Below are positions 1 through 11,276 of a stretch of 64,000 nt of DNA, one piece after another. Below the pieces are notes generated by a model. The model was not told the DNA's origin. It saw nothing but the letters and a program-made list of their open reading frames with translations, and searched no databases. Source of the stretch: Lucinisca nassula (lineage: Eukaryota; Mollusca; Bivalvia; Lucinida; Lucinidae). The stretch spans positions 14,830,538 to 14,894,537 of the forward strand of contig OY757017.1 of the NCBI GenBank assembly GCA_963580285.1, in the 5' to 3' direction. Numbering within the stretch: the stretch's first letter is position 1; every line of letters begins with the position of its first letter. Both the position numbers and the translations under genes were made by a program.

Positions 1-10
1 CCACTGAAAA

Positions 11-79
11 AGGGGTCTACTCTTAAAGGAAAGAATTTGCTCCTCGGGAGCAAATTCTTTCCTTTAAGAGTTGACCCCT
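11..79. repeat. Near-perfect 32-bp-arm hairpin
   Basis: Two arms (12-43 and 46-78) are reverse complements with about one mismatch and a 2-base loop. It begins GGGGTCTACTCTTAAAGG and ends with the complement. It probably belongs to a MITE or a fragment of one, since only the hairpin is visible and the window starts here. Confidence 0.7.
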
Positions 80-251
80 ATTGACATGAAGACAAAAATA
101 ATTTTGAAGGAGTTACCTCCCCTGACGGTGTATTCATTGCCCTTACTACTCAACATGATACATGTTCCAAAATCATAATTTGTAAGAGGGTTTTACCTTG
201 AAAAATATTGTCTGATAAAGTAACACCACCCGGTGTTTATTTTTGTTTCAG

Positions 252-300
252 TTTTGAAGTTTTGTCAAGAAGTTTTCCAGTCACAGAAGATAGCGACAAG
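252..300 (+). CDS. Candidate upstream exon of the host HEAT/ARM-like gene
   Basis: A pyrimidine-rich acceptor (TTTTTGTTTCAG) precedes 49 bases ending in AAG with a good donor, GTAAATAT. Two frames are open. The one reading LKFCQEVFQSQKIATR leaves two bases (AG), and these join perfectly to the candidate exon at 1799 to give an uninterrupted helical stretch. The other frame (FEVLSRSFPVTEDSDK) ends in phase 0 and could join directly to the exon at 10128. I prefer the first because it is leucine-rich and continues the helical repeat character of the later exons. No homology search was possible, so the frame is an inference. Confidence 0.4.
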
Positions 301-544
301 GTAAATATATGTTGTTATTTCACCGCCTCTCATTATACACACTGATGTATTAATATGCTCGTGCAAAAATGTTCTAGCTAGCAGAAACAGAGCCATTTTG
401 CTAGCACATGTTTTAGTTCTATGGGGATGAAAGTTTCCTTATACAATGTACTATTTTATTTTAGTTCTATTGGGACGAAAGTTTCAAGCTTATTTGAATT
501 GCTCTCGAACACTCATTCCAGATGTTATCATGCATGCGCGACCA

Positions 545-706
545 AGGCAGTGACTTTTACACTACTTCTACCCATTTACACCAGGGTGAAGTGGGGCAGT
601 GGCAATACGTGTCTTGCCAAAGACACACCTTGCCTCTAGTGGCCAAATTCGAACCCACAACCTCTTGATCATATGTCAAACACAGTAACCACTGAGCTAC
701 CAAGAA
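545..706 (-). mobile_element. tRNA-headed SINE
   Basis: Read on the minus strand from about 706, it has a tRNA-like head. An A-box-like TGGTAGCTCAGTGGTTA is followed about 40 bases later by a B-box-like GGTTCGAATTTGGCC. A unique tail continues to roughly 545. The A and B boxes would form an internal RNA polymerase III promoter. The tail boundary and target duplication are not clear. Confidence 0.6.
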
Positions 707-719
707 TATTTTTACAACC

Positions 720-1798
720 AGGTGTTTAGATAAGGAAGCCTTTTGTTCTTAATACTGATAAGGTGCTGATTATTTTTAGAGCAAAACTTTTTTCATGATA
801 AATTTGGCAGATAATGCACATGAAAAAAAAACATGACAACATATTTGAAAATGTACTGATTTGTAGATTGAGGGTTAGAGTATGGTTTGTTGAAATGTTT
901 ATTATTGATCAATGCGTTTGTTAACATAGTTTTTTCATATGATGTTGTTGATAAGCAGTGGATAAAAATCGTATGACCACGCGTGTAATAACACTTTGGC
1001 AAGCTTAAGTCACGTCATGAATACATCCATGTCAACCATCCTTTTTCTGTAGAAAAAAGTTGTCAAATTTAAAGGCAATAAACTCCAATTTAAAGTGGTC
1101 ATATGATAAATAAGCCTTCGGCAAGTTTCAAAAATTTCATATGAAATGACTACTCGTGTAAGATCCTGTATGATTTCTGTTTTGAAGTTTCTCTGACAGC
1201 TCTCCTCTTCTTTATGGCGGATGCCAACAGAACAGATTTCATATTGTTATAATGCTAGTATAATAATATCACAATGACAATGAAATAATTTCATAATGTA
1301 ATGATTTTCTGGACTTAATACATGTATATAGAGGATATTTACTTTTTTGAGGTGAGGACCAAATATATTTCATTGAGTGTGTTGAAAACATCCAAATTTT
1401 CATAAGTGTGAAGCACAAGTGAAAATTTGGTTGTTTTCAACACATGAGATGAAATACTTAGGTATCCATCTAAAAAAAGTAAATTTTCTTTTTATTTTAT
1501 AATTTATATTAAAAGGATATTGATAATCATATTGTATGTCACAATTTTGACCTTGCTTTGACATCACAATTGTCAGTATCAAAACATAAACAGATTGCCA
1601 TTTTGAATACAGCATTTTTAAAGTTCAAAGAGTGCTTTTCAAGGTATTTTACAGAATCATTTTATCGATAACATATGACTGTTGACGAGAAAAAATAGTC
1701 TGGGCTGCTACTGTGAAAATAACAAGGTTATGTTATTTTTCCCACTATATTTTCACAATATTTTCACAGTGTGAAAATATCATTTTTATTTGTTTCAG
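720..1798. other. AT-rich stretch without recognised features
   Basis: Probable intron sequence between two candidate exons. I see no long open frame with coding character and no clear repeat boundary. There are short self-complementary pieces around 1380-1445 (GTGTTGAAAACA with its complement) and 1735-1780 (TTTTCACA repeats). Confidence 0.4.
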
Positions 1799-1852
1799 AT
1801 ATGCATTGATTTCACTGCTACGTTTAAAATACAATGCACTCAAGTTAATGTT
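1799..1852 (+). CDS. Candidate 54-bp exon of the host HEAT/ARM-like gene
   Basis: An acceptor TTTATTTGTTTCAG and a donor TT|GTAAGA bound 54 bases. Entering in phase 2 after the exon at 252-300, it encodes a leucine-rich helix (YALISLLRLKYNALKLM) with no stop and leaves two bases (TT). The next exon found, at 10128, starts in phase 0. So at least one exon is missing between them, or this exon is false. The intervening 8 kb is almost entirely transposon sequence. Confidence 0.35.
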
Positions 1853-2155
1853 GTAAGAGTTTTATAACATTCGTGCATTCCGTCCCTTGGAGAAATAGAT
1901 TTATCTGCATGGTGCTTCTCTAAAACTTCCCAAATGACAAGTTTTAAACACATGCACATTCTTATGTACTTTTTGGCTTTTCATTTAAAGAAATGTTCTG
2001 TTAGCTCAAAATGACAAAAGAATCCAGCTGCATGAAACCAGCAAATAAAAAATGACAGGACGTGATATTGGGTTTCTGACATAATATTTTCTTCCATTTT
2101 CTCTTTAACCCCAGGAGCGGACACAGACTGTGTAAATATATAGGCTCCAGTTTTG

Positions 2156-2478
2156 CATTACAAAAACACGCCTATACAAATACATTGTAACCTTTATCGC
2201 GGGAAAAATTAAAATTTTAAGATGAAAAATTGTGAAATTTTCCTTATTTCTGCTCAAAATATAGATTGTGGGCACTCGTTAGAACCGCCTCATCGAGGCG
2301 GTTCTAATGAGTACCCACAATCTATATTTTAGAGGCGGTTCTAACGAGCACCCACAATCTATATTTTAGAGCAGAAATAAGAAAAAATAAGGTTTACCCC
2401 GGTAAACCCCAGTTTTACCATATAAAAGTGGCGTTCGGGGGTGGGGGGTCAAAATTATATAGACGTCTTTTCGTGATG
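2156..2478. mobile_element. MITE, ACACGCC family with GAACCGCCTC core
   Basis: Ends are imperfect inverted repeats: CATTACAAAAACACGCC on the left, TCTTTTCGTGATG on the right. The centre holds the long hairpin with GTTAGAACCGCCTC and GAGGCGGTTCTAA arms, here partly duplicated (2276-2365). A close copy lies at 10240-10698. It is non-coding. Confidence 0.65.
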
Positions 2479-2499
2479 AAAGCCTACACAGTAATTATG

Positions 2500-2735
2500 T
2501 AATTACGATAGGGTTCTTTAACCTGCACAGGGGATTGCTCTCCCAGCACAGAGGACCTCCAGCTAACCTCCCGATCTGAACGACGGAGCACTTTATGACA
2601 TTCATCCATGCAAATGATGCCAATAGAGGGTGTTTGGACACCAAAATCATCACCGTGGCAGGGGATCGAACCGGGGGCCTCTAGCATCAGAGCCAAATGC
2701 ACTAACCACTGAGCTATCACACTCCGCTCTGTCAT
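2500..2735 (-). mobile_element. tRNA-headed SINE
   Basis: On the minus strand the head runs from about 2735. It has an A-box region TGATAGCTCAGTGGTTAG and a B-box region CCGGTTCGATCCCC, followed by a unique body ending near GCAGGTTAAAGAACCCTA. This is a typical tRNA-derived SINE layout with an internal polymerase III promoter. No tRNA function is expected. Confidence 0.7.
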
Positions 2736-2848
2736 AAAGTTATGATGTTAGGCAATTGGTTTTTGTATTCCATATTCAAGTGTATTAGAATATTCACTTC
2801 TTTGTAACATTGTTGAATATAACATGATTTTGGATATGACACTATTTG

Positions 2849-3070
2849 ACCCATTTTGTACAGGATGGAATCTTCCTCCTTATACATAGCAGGAGTTCAT
2901 TTCAAAATTTAGGGGTGTCAGGTTGTGTTTTATTCAAAATTCATTTGGAAAATGACTGACATATTAGCAAACAGTGTAGGCCCTGATCAGACACCTCATT
3001 CTGCAGCGTCTGATCTGGACCTGCACTGGTTGCCAGGGTACCTGTTTTGGGGTTTCTGGTACTAACTGGG
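2849..3070 (-). mobile_element. TTAA-type MITE, family P2 (degraded left end)
   Basis: The right end reads CTGGTACTAACTGGG followed by TTAA. The left end reads CCCATTTTGTAC next to TTGA. The centre has the CAGTGTAGGCCCTGATCAGA hairpin core. Better preserved copies lie at 24631-24852, 48004-48223 and 51220-51414. CCC/GGG ends next to TTAA are typical of piggyBac-type elements. Confidence 0.6.
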
Positions 3071-3159
3071 TTAAAGATGGGTCCCAAAATGTATAGATCA
3101 TATTGGTGATTTTATCTAAAATGTCCAGATCATATAGAAACATATAGAAAAGAAGTTTT

Positions 3160-3410
3160 ACAAAATAGAGGTGGAGGCAATGATCAGGAACCGATACAAT
3201 TAACCCACAGCTCCCATCAGAGACACCAAAGGGAAAAGAAACACAAACATGAAACAACAGACCCTAATGGAAACATCAATAGCGGAAAGCCAAAAGGACA
3301 GTTACTTTCCCACAAAATGGCCAATAGGCTATCCAAAATAAAATAATATAAGCGACACAACCACCCAAAGATAAACCATAACAAAAATAAACTGCGACAG
3401 AAGAACCGAG
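3160..3410 (-). repeat. Dispersed repeat V, copy 1
   Basis: This is the reverse complement of 8680-8922, sharing phrases such as CATTTTGTGGGAAAGTAACT and CCCTTTGGTGTC. Short open frames on both copies are similar only because the DNA is similar. It is probably a short non-coding retroposon. I see no pol III boxes that I trust. Confidence 0.55.
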
Positions 3411-3907
3411 TTTGCTTTCTGCTTTGGATCCTTACAGTAGAGTTATAAAGAGATTTTGATGAAAGGGGGAGTTCCAAATCTGCCCACGCACAGATTTTCT
3501 TGAAACTTCAGTTGTTGTTTACTTTAGGTCTATCAACACTATATATAACTTTGTTTTATTTGATTAATTACTATAGTTCTCAGGAGACCTCTCTGAGGCA
3601 ATCCCCTGTAGAGGTCATACACACCTGTGAACTTTTCATTCCTTAATAAACAAGCTCGATTGTTTTCAAATTTTGTTGCTTTGTTTGGCAACAGAACTCT
3701 ATAAGGATTCATATAATACCAAAAATATAAATGTGTCTAGGTCTTTTAATTTTTCTGATGAATTGATTTACAAAATTTCTTAAATTTTTCATGAAAATTT
3801 ATAAAAAGTAAAATGTTTATCCCAAGTGTTAGATGTGTTACTGATCTTGTCACCCCAATATATTACACATAAAATTGGCCACATATATCCCCTATATAGC
3901 AAACAAA

Positions 3908-6868
3908 GGGGGAGTTCCAGCCTATAGTAAATTTCCATAGGGTTCTGCCCACGCACAGATTTCCATGATATTGTGCATAATTAATGCCTGGTAAATGAAT
4001 GTTCATTGCTAAGGTATATCACTCTCATATCTGTTTTCATTATAAATCTACAATGTTTTGTTTATTTCCACTTCCGAAAATAGGGGTACCCTCAAACAAG
4101 TGTATATATACATAACAGCTTCTTATGTTTTGGAGTTATTTTGTTCTGAGGCATCTTTGTAGTCATTTGTGATTACTTTTGTATCGCATTTGCTATTGTT
4201 CAGTTGAAGTTCCATAGACCATGATTAATTTCATATGGAGCAGACCCCAGATTTCACAACCATAAAATCTTTTGGAGTATGTTTGACTTTTGATTTCACA
4301 TTGCTGCAGTTCTTGTCACCTCATCAATTTAATATGAAAATTGACCATGTATATGTAGAACATTATGTCAAACTTTCTTGAAAATCCGAGACCGGTAACA
4401 TACTGCATTTGAACATTGAATAGTAGTGGTCAGACTTTTTAATTTTTTTCAAACCATTTATAGATAGGGTATAACAAATTCAGTCGAGAAATTGCTCACC
4501 AATATATATATAGACATGAATATATGTATGTTTAAACCTTGATTGTGTAGTATGAGCTCATTTAATCAGCATTTGTATCAGTTATGGTACCCTGGGGAAC
4601 ACCAAAAACACAATTCATTTTGAGCGCTCATTAACAATTCAATCAGATTTTATTGAAAATATATTTCATTTCTTAACAGGCGTTTTTGCATTGACTGTTA
4701 TCCTAAAGCCTGCTGAAGCTTATTGTGACAAAGATTGTTGAAATGGCAAGTAAAATGGATGGTTCTATCGCTTGACTCTCTGAACTGATGCAGTCTACTT
4801 AAAAAGTTTGAAAAGTCTTCATTGTCATATATCTGAATGGCACAGCTTGTTTGAATGGCCAAGAGTAATGATGTTTTATTATGGTTGAGCCAGGTATGTC
4901 ATAATACCACAGACAATATTTTCTGATCTTTTGGCTCACTGTATACACAAATTACTGTAGACAAAATGGAAACACAATTGTGTTGGCCCTTTTGTCACTC
5001 TAATAATGACCCCCCCCCCCCACCCCGCAAAATCTAGACTAAAACACAAACAAATCTCGCCTGCTGTGCAAATCAGTGTCAGAAAGTTATATTCTTAAAT
5101 ATGATATATTTATATTCTTAAATATGATCCAGAAAGCAACCAGTTATTTTTGAGTAACATGAATTAGTATTATAGAGAAGACCAATCAGTTCAGCTTTCG
5201 AACTATTTCAGATGAAGAAAAGAGCAAACGGTATATTTGCTATTAGTATTATGGAAAAATATAAAGCCAACTGCAGATTTTGGTTCAAAAATATGCTAAT
5301 AGTACAACTAACAGCTGATTTACGCCATTTGCACAAACAGATGAATACAGAGCTTGAAAACTTAACACAGATGACAAATACTGCATACAGATAACTAAAA
5401 ATGCGAAGGGTATTACAACATCTATAATATAATATCAGCTATCATATGCATTAGCTACAGCAACTTGCCTTCCATCTATTTCATTTAGGGAAGTGTATAC
5501 CAAATGCCAATTTTACTACTAGTTACAGCGTGACTAGCTCTGCTTTTATTTTGAAGACTAAGACATTGTAGCTTACACCTTTGCAGATGTTATAATGAAC
5601 CTAGAAACAATGCAGAAAATAGTTTTCATGATCTCACAAAACCTTTGGAAGGGGAGCTGAGTGTGAGTCTCTTTGACCAAGTGATGTAAGAAAAAAATAT
5701 CAACACATGGACCAATCAACCATTAGAACAAATGGAAAAAATCAGTCTGTCCCATCACAGTTAGCAATTTATTGGCTGTTGTTTTATTTTAAAGAAGAGA
5801 ATGACAACAGCAAACATAATTAAAGAAAAAAATAGGACTATGCGAGTAATTTATTAAGCAGATTCAATACGTCATTGCGTATTACTAACATCAAGTGTCT
5901 TTTGAATGCGGGGTTTAAAAATATACAGAAAGACCAAATAAAGCAGGGTAAAAAGATCCACCTTGTCTCATTCCTATTCTGCCATAAAGTAATTTTTTCA
6001 GGATTATCATTTTTGCAAAACTGTCAAAACTAATATTCATCATGAACAGTGCATGAATGCATTTTATTTTTTCTCTTTCTAATGTTTGGATTGAACTAGT
6101 ATACTTTGCTAATGTATGTTCTCATTTACTTTTGAAAAGTCAAACTTAAACGCCTGACTGTAAACAGTATCTTCTTGTGTGTGTGTGTGTTGGGGGGGGG
6201 GGGGGGGGTTGTGTGGGGAGGTGGGGGGGGGAGTTTTTATTACATAAATGCCTATGCTAAGCTTTGTATGATAACGTGGCACCAAATGGTCATTAAAAAC
6301 ACAATAAAAATACACTTTAAGGAAATCTTGTCCCCTTATATTACAACTGATTTTAGCACAAAAATAGACCTGAACCCCTATCTAGCAATAAAAAACAATG
6401 TTACCGGTTTCTGACTTTTCTGAAATTTGTTTGCTATATAGAGGATATATGTAGCCTATTTTATATGCAATATCTTGGGGTGACAAGATCAGTAACACAT
6501 CTAACACTTATGATGAAAATCTCATTGTTTATAAATTTTCATGAAAAGTAGAAGAAATTTTGAAAATAAATTTATCAGAAAAATTAAAAGACATAGACAC
6601 ATTTACATTTTTTGTATTAGATTAATCCTTATAGAGTTCTGTTGCCAATCAAAACAACAAAATTTGAAAATAATCATACCTATTGATTTAAGACTGAAAA
6701 GTTCACAGGTGTGTATGACCTCTACAGGGGAGTACTCCAGGGAGCTCTCTTGAGACCTATAGTAATTTATCAAATGAAACAAAGTTATATTTATAGTTGA
6801 TAGTCGTCAAGTAAACAACAATTGAAGTTTCAAGAAAATCTGTGCGTGGGCAGATTTGGAACTCCCCC
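3908..6868 (-). mobile_element. Element U (inner copy, inverted)
   Basis: Bounded by GGGGGAGTTCCAGCC at 3908 and TTTGGAACTCCCCC at 6868. Relative to the outer copy it is reversed, so its left end matches the outer right end. The flanks are CAAA and TTTT. The uninterrupted site can be read within the inner copy itself (reverse complement of about 6405-6437, GCAAACAAATTTCAG), which shows insertion between AAA and TTT with no duplicated bases. It contains no recognised gene. Confidence 0.65.
6190..6236 (+). other. G-rich tract, quadruplex-prone
   Basis: A (GT)n run is followed by about 17 consecutive G and two more G runs of 4 and 9 within 50 bp, inside the inner U copy. A C-rich counterpart, AACCCC... 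next to (CA)n, lies near 7552-7580 in the outer copy. Such a tract can form G-quadruplexes, but assembly length errors are likely here. Confidence 0.5.
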
Positions 6869-7896
6869 TTTTTAAAAAATCAGAAACCGGTAACATTGTT
6901 TTTTTTTGATTGCCAGATATGTGTATAGGTATATTTTTGTGATGAAGTCATTTGCAATATCAGGGGACCAGATTTTCTGCAAGTATATTTTTATTGTAGA
7001 CCATATAGTGTCACCTTATCATGCAAAGCTTAGCATATGCGTTTACGTAATTCCGCCCTGCATCCCCCCCACACTGTTCGACAGAGAATGATTTTTAGTT
7101 TGGGTTTTAAATAGTAGATGAGAACATACATTAGCAGAAAGAAAAATATAATGCACTCATGCAGTGATCACGATGAGTGTTAGTGTTTACAGCATTACAA
7201 AAACGGTTATGCTGAAAAAATGTATTATGACACAATAGGAATAAGACAAGGTGGATATTTTTTTCTATTTTATTTGGTCTTTTTTTAAACCCGTAATACA
7301 AAGATATAAATGTCAGTAATACACAATGGTGTATTGAGTTTGCTTAATAAACTACTTTCATAATCCTGTTGTTTCCTTAATTGTTTTTATTGTTGACATT
7401 TCCCTCTTTAAAATAAAACAGCAGTCAATTATTTGCCATCTGTGAAAGGACAGGCTGATTTTCTGATTTGTTCTTATTATTGATCAGTCAATGTGTTGGT
7501 TTTTTTTCTTACATCACTTGGTCAAAGAGACTCGCACGTCGCTCTCTCTCAACCCCCCCCCCCCCCAACACACACACACATCAAAGGTTTTGTGAGACCA
7601 TTAAAACATTTTCTGCATTTTTTCTAGGTTCATTAGAACATAGGTAAAAGTGTTTGCTGCAATGTTTTAGTCTTCAAATGCATAACTAGTCACACCGAAA
7701 CTTTTTGCACATTTATCATCTTGCATACACTTCCCGAAATGATATAGATGGAAGGCAAGTTGCTGTAAAACATTTATTTGATAGCTGACATTGTATTTAG
7801 ATGCTGAAATACCATTTGCATATGTAGTCTTATGTATGCAATACTTGTCATCTATGTTAAGTTTTCTGGGTCTGTATTCATGGGTTTTACAAATGG

Positions 7897-8190
7897 TTTG
7901 TTTGTTTGTATTGAGGTTTAACATCTCCGTTAACACTATTTAGGTCTTTTTGGAGATGCTGCTTCCAATTTTGTGGGACTTGTTCCCGACATTGAGATGA
8001 AATGATATCTCAAGCCCTGCCACCCTATGAAACTACAAGGCTTATATACATTGGACGGCCTTACTCACACCACTTTGCCTGGGCAAGCTTAGTCCTTCTA
8101 AGCAGTTTACCAGTACTCGTGTTTGGTTAGTTTTAGCTCTGTGTGGAAGCAACATGCAGCAAAATCAATTTCTTCAAGCCCCAATGGATA
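7897..8190 (-). mobile_element. SINE family R copy
   Basis: On the minus strand it reads from a head resembling GGGGCTTGAAGAAAT, through CACAGAGCTAAAAC and GAGTACTGGTAAAC, to a tail resembling GTTAAACCTCAATACAAAC. It is inserted in the outer U element and absent from the corresponding place in the inner copy. Confidence 0.65.
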
Positions 8191-8679
8191 GTGAAGATTT
8201 ACAAATGGCATGAATCACTTGTTTGCTGTACAACTAGCACATTGGCTGAATCAAAATCAGTGCAGCTGGCTTCACATTTTTCTAAAGTACTGCTAGCACA
8301 TGTACTGTTTGCTATTTAAAATTGTGAAAGTGTTTGACAGTTGAATTAAGACTTCTCTATTATATTAATTAATGCTTTCCAAAAATAACTGCTTGTTTTC
8401 TGGATCATATTTTAGAACATAGATATTCAAGAATATAACTTTCTTACAAGGTGACAGTTAGTGCGATTGAAGTAGACTGAAGGGGCTTTGTCAGAGTGAG
8501 CCAAAAACAACAGTACCATTTTGTCCACAGTAATCTGTGTATACAGTGGGCCAAAAGATCAGAAAATATTGTCTGTGTTATTATGATCTACCTGGCTGAA
8601 ACATAATACAAACATCATTTTTCTTGGCCATTCAAGCAACCTGTGTCATTCTAGTATGACAATCAGACTTTTCAATTCC

Positions 8680-8922
8680 CCCCAGTGGAAATCTTCCACT
8701 GACCGTTCCAAGGCGGCTCTTCTGTGGCGATTTATTTATGTTGTTGTTTGTTGCTTGCTGTATGTATCACTTGTGTCTTTTGGTTTTGGATGGCCATATG
8801 GCCATTTTGTGGGAAAGTAACTGTCCTTATGGCCTTCCTTTGTTTAGGTTTCCATTATGGTCTGGTCGCTTAATGTTTGTATTTCTTTCCCTTTGGTGTC
8901 TTTTATGTCTTTTTAAGATCAC
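8680..8922 (+). repeat. Dispersed repeat V, copy 2
   Basis: Begins near CCAGTGGAAATCTTCC and includes AAGGCGGCTCTTCTGTGGCG. It is present in the outer U copy but missing at the equivalent point of the inner copy, so it is a separate insertion. It is inverted relative to copy 1 at 3160-3410. Confidence 0.55.
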
Positions 8923-9887
8923 TGCATCAGTTAAATACATACTTATTTGAGTCAAGTAAAATGTCTGGTTTACAGAACCATCCAGTTTACTTGCCATTTC
9001 AACAATCTTTGTCATACTAAGCTTCAGCATTGCCTCCACTTCTATTTAGAATTACATTAATGCAAAAACGCTTGTTCTAAAATGAAGTATTTTTAAATAA
9101 GATCTGATTGAATTGTTAATGAAAGCTCGAAATGAATTGTGTTTTTGGTGTTCATCAGGACATCATAATTGATACATATGCTGATTATATATGAGCTCAT
9201 ACTATACACCATTATATAAACATACATTTATTCATGTTTATTATATATTGGCGAGCAATTTTTCGATTGAAAATGTCGCACCATATAATATCTACAAATG
9301 GCTTTAAACAATTCAAAACTCTGACCATTACTATTAAATGTTCAAATGGGGTATGTTACCGGTCTAAAATTTTCAAGAAGTTTGATAAAATGTTCTACAT
9401 ATATATGGTCAACTTTCATATTAAAATGATGGGGTGACAAGAACTGCAACAGTGTGAAATCGAACGTCAAACATACTCCAAAAGATTTTATGGTTGTGAA
9501 TTCTGGGGTCTGCTCCATATGAAATTGAGCATGGTGTATCGAACTTTGCCTAAACAATGCTAAATGTGATACAAAGATAATCACAGATGACTACAGTGAT
9601 GCCTGAGAACAAAATAACTCCAAAGCATCAAAAGGTGGAATGTATATATACAATAGTTTGTGGGTACCCCTACTTTCAGATGTGGACATAAACAAAACAT
9701 TGTAGATTTATAACGAAAACAGATATAAGAGTGAAATAGCTAAATAATGAATAGTCATTTACCAAGCAGTAATTATGCACACTATCATGAAAATCTGTGC
9801 GTGGGCAGAACCCTATGGAACTTTACTATAGGCTGGAACTCCCCCTTTAAATGCAATAACGTAAGTGTCATGATTTCATGGTATTAA

Positions 9888-10091
9888 CCCTTCTCTTGCT
9901 GAATATTCAGATTAGCCACACCCATTTCTGACTTTGAACCAATCAGATTACTTGATGTAATTTATTCTTACAAAGCCATAAACTTAATTTCAAACAGTGA
10001 AGATCCTGATCAGATGGCTTCTTCAGAAGCCATCTGATCTGGTCTTCACTGTTTCAAAAGATAGAGGTTGTCGTGAACAGCATGATAAGAG
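9888..10091 (+). mobile_element. TTAA MITE, family P1
   Basis: 204 bp flanked by TTAA on both sides (9884-9887 and 10092-10095). It begins CCCTTCTCTTGCTGAATATT and ends CGTGAACAGCATGATAAGAG. The middle is a hairpin, CAGTGAAGATCCTGATCAGA and its complement. It lies 36 bp upstream of the exon at 10128. Copies of almost the same length occur at 11082, 23843 and 52328. Confidence 0.75.
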
Positions 10092-10127
10092 TTAATGTAC
10101 TGATTCTTTCAATTGTTCTTCCTGCAG

Positions 10128-10196
10128 GTGCTTGGTTGGTTAGCTGAGTTGCTTGTGTTACATTGGAGCAGTTTACAGATGTATATGCCTCAGCAG
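10128..10196 (+). CDS. Exon of the host HEAT/ARM-like gene (69 bp, phase 0-0)
   Basis: Acceptor TTGTTCTTCCTGCAG and donor CAG|GTACAA bound exactly 23 codons beginning VLGWLAELLVLHWSSLQ. Only one frame is open. It joins in phase to the exon at 15138. The peptide is strongly hydrophobic and helical, in keeping with an alpha-solenoid rather than a signal or membrane segment. The frame stays open for about 100 bases past the donor, into the MITE that follows, so a longer exon cannot be excluded, but the donor and the phase agreement favour the short form. Confidence 0.65.
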
Positions 10197-10239
10197 GTAC
10201 AAGATTTTATAACAAGAGTGGTGCCAAGCAAATACAGTA

Positions 10240-10698
10240 CATTACGCAAACACGCCTATACAAATACATTGCCACTTTTATCGCCGAAAAAATGAAGATT
10301 TTAAGATGAAAAATTGTGATATTTTTCTTATTTCTGCTCAAAATATAGATTGTGGGCACTCGTTAGAACCGCCTCATCGAGGCGGTTCTAACCAGTACCC
10401 ACCATCTATATTTTAGAGCAGAAATAAGAAAAATAAGGTATACCCCCTGAAACCCAGTTTTACTATATACAGTAAAACCTGTCTTAGTGGCCACCTCTAT
10501 TAAGTAAGCAACCTGTCTTAAGCAAGCAGGCTTTCAGTTCCCGAAAAAGGAAAATGTATTAAAATTCACCTGTGTTAAGCAAGCACCTGTCCTAAGCAAG
10601 CACTTTTTTATTATCCCATAGGTGCTTGCTTAATACAGGTTGGACTGTAAAAGTGGGGTTCAAGGGGGTCAAAATTATATAGGCATATTTTCGTGATG
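10240..10698. mobile_element. MITE, ACACGCC family with GAACCGCCTC core (interrupted)
   Basis: The ends match the copy at 2156-2478 (CATTACGCAAACACGCC left, TTTTCGTGATG right). The central hairpin has arms GTTAGAACCGCCTC and GAGGCGGTTCTAAC. A second MITE (10470-10647) has inserted at a TA inside it. Confidence 0.7.
10470..10647. mobile_element. TA-flanked MITE nested in another MITE
   Basis: 178 bp starting CAGTAAAACCTGTCTTAG and ending AATACAGGTTGGACTG, flanked by TA on both sides (10468-10469, 10648-10649). The interrupted host MITE resumes in register afterwards. TA duplication and CAG ends point to a Tc1/mariner-type mobiliser. Confidence 0.75.
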
Positions 10699-11081
10699 AA
10701 ATATGAACTGTATTAACCCTCACCTTAATGATCCTGATTTATCTTAATTTGGAAACAGTGTAGAGCCAGATCAGCTGGCTTCCAAGAAGCCAGCTGATCA
10801 GGATCTATACTGTTTTTTTTTTTCATTTCTGCTTCTGAATCCATGGTAAAAAATTGAAATTATACACAAGCTCATTACGGTAATGGGTGTTAATTGTAAG
10901 CAAATTATCCAGGGGAAGCTACTCTACACTATCTTAACTATGACGTCATCAATACCATGGTAACGACGTTATGAGGTTACATCAGTTTAACTTCTACCAG
11001 GGTAACCAATAAACCTACTAGAGTAAATATGGACTAATTTATTGCGTTAACAATGGGGATGACTTAAAAATACATATTTAA
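10699..11081. repeat. P1-like hairpin and unassigned sequence
   Basis: A hairpin at about 10753-10815 (CAGTGTAGAGCCAGATCAGC and complement) is preceded by TTAACCCTCACC at 10714. It looks like a degraded P1-type TTAA MITE. The remainder up to 11078 shows nothing I recognise. Confidence 0.4.
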
Positions 11082-11272
11082 CTCTTATCCTGCTGTTCAC
11101 GACAACCCTTTTCTTTGGAAACAGTGTAGATCCAGATTAGATGGCTTCTGATCAGGATCTATACTGTTTGACATTCAATTTATGAATTTGTAGGAATAAA
11201 TAACATCAGGTAATCTGATTTGTTGAAAGTCAGAAATGGGTTGACTAAACTGAATATTCAGCAAGAGAAGGG
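11082..11272 (-). mobile_element. TTAA MITE, family P1
   Basis: Flanked by TTAA (11078-11081 and 11273-11276). It begins CTCTTATCCTGCTGTTCACG and ends CAGCAAGAGAAGGG, so it is inverted relative to the copy at 9888. The hairpin core CAGTGTAGATCCAGATTAGA is shortened on its right arm. Confidence 0.7.
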
Positions 11273-11276
11273 TTAA

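Larger units (their letters stand above)
3465..9845 (+). mobile_element. Element U (outer copy), GGGGGAGTTCC-ended, interrupted by its own inverted copy
   Basis: The outer element starts GGGGGAGTTCCAAATC at 3465 and ends GGCTGGAACTCCCCC at 9845. The left 443 bp (3465-3907) are inverted relative to about 6420-6868. The right part (6869-9845) is the reverse complement of 3908-6412. The simplest reading is one element of about 2.9 kb with an inverted copy of itself inserted at 3907/6869. The outer copy has also gained a SINE (7897-8190) and repeat V (8680-8922). Removing these brings its length close to that of the inner copy. No transposase-like frame is visible, so it is presumably non-autonomous. 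Its flanks are GAAA on the left and TTTA on the right, with no direct target duplication. Confidence 0.7.

Noticed and set aside
3217..3477. Similar short frames at 3217-3477 (minus) and 8738-8950 (plus)
   Set aside because: The similarity is due to two copies of dispersed repeat V. No family motif and different ends.
5212..5394. ATG after an acceptor-like TATTTCAG, 60 codons
   Set aside because: Lies inside element U, is not conserved in the other U copy, and would not fit the exon phases.
6109..6414. Frames with proline or glycine runs on both strands
   Set aside because: Caused by the G tract at 6190-6236.
3426..9860. An exon split by element U (acceptor CCTTACAG at about 3437, donor AAC|GTAAGT at about 9860)
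   Set aside because: Joining the two sides gives a stop in every frame and the wrong outgoing phase.
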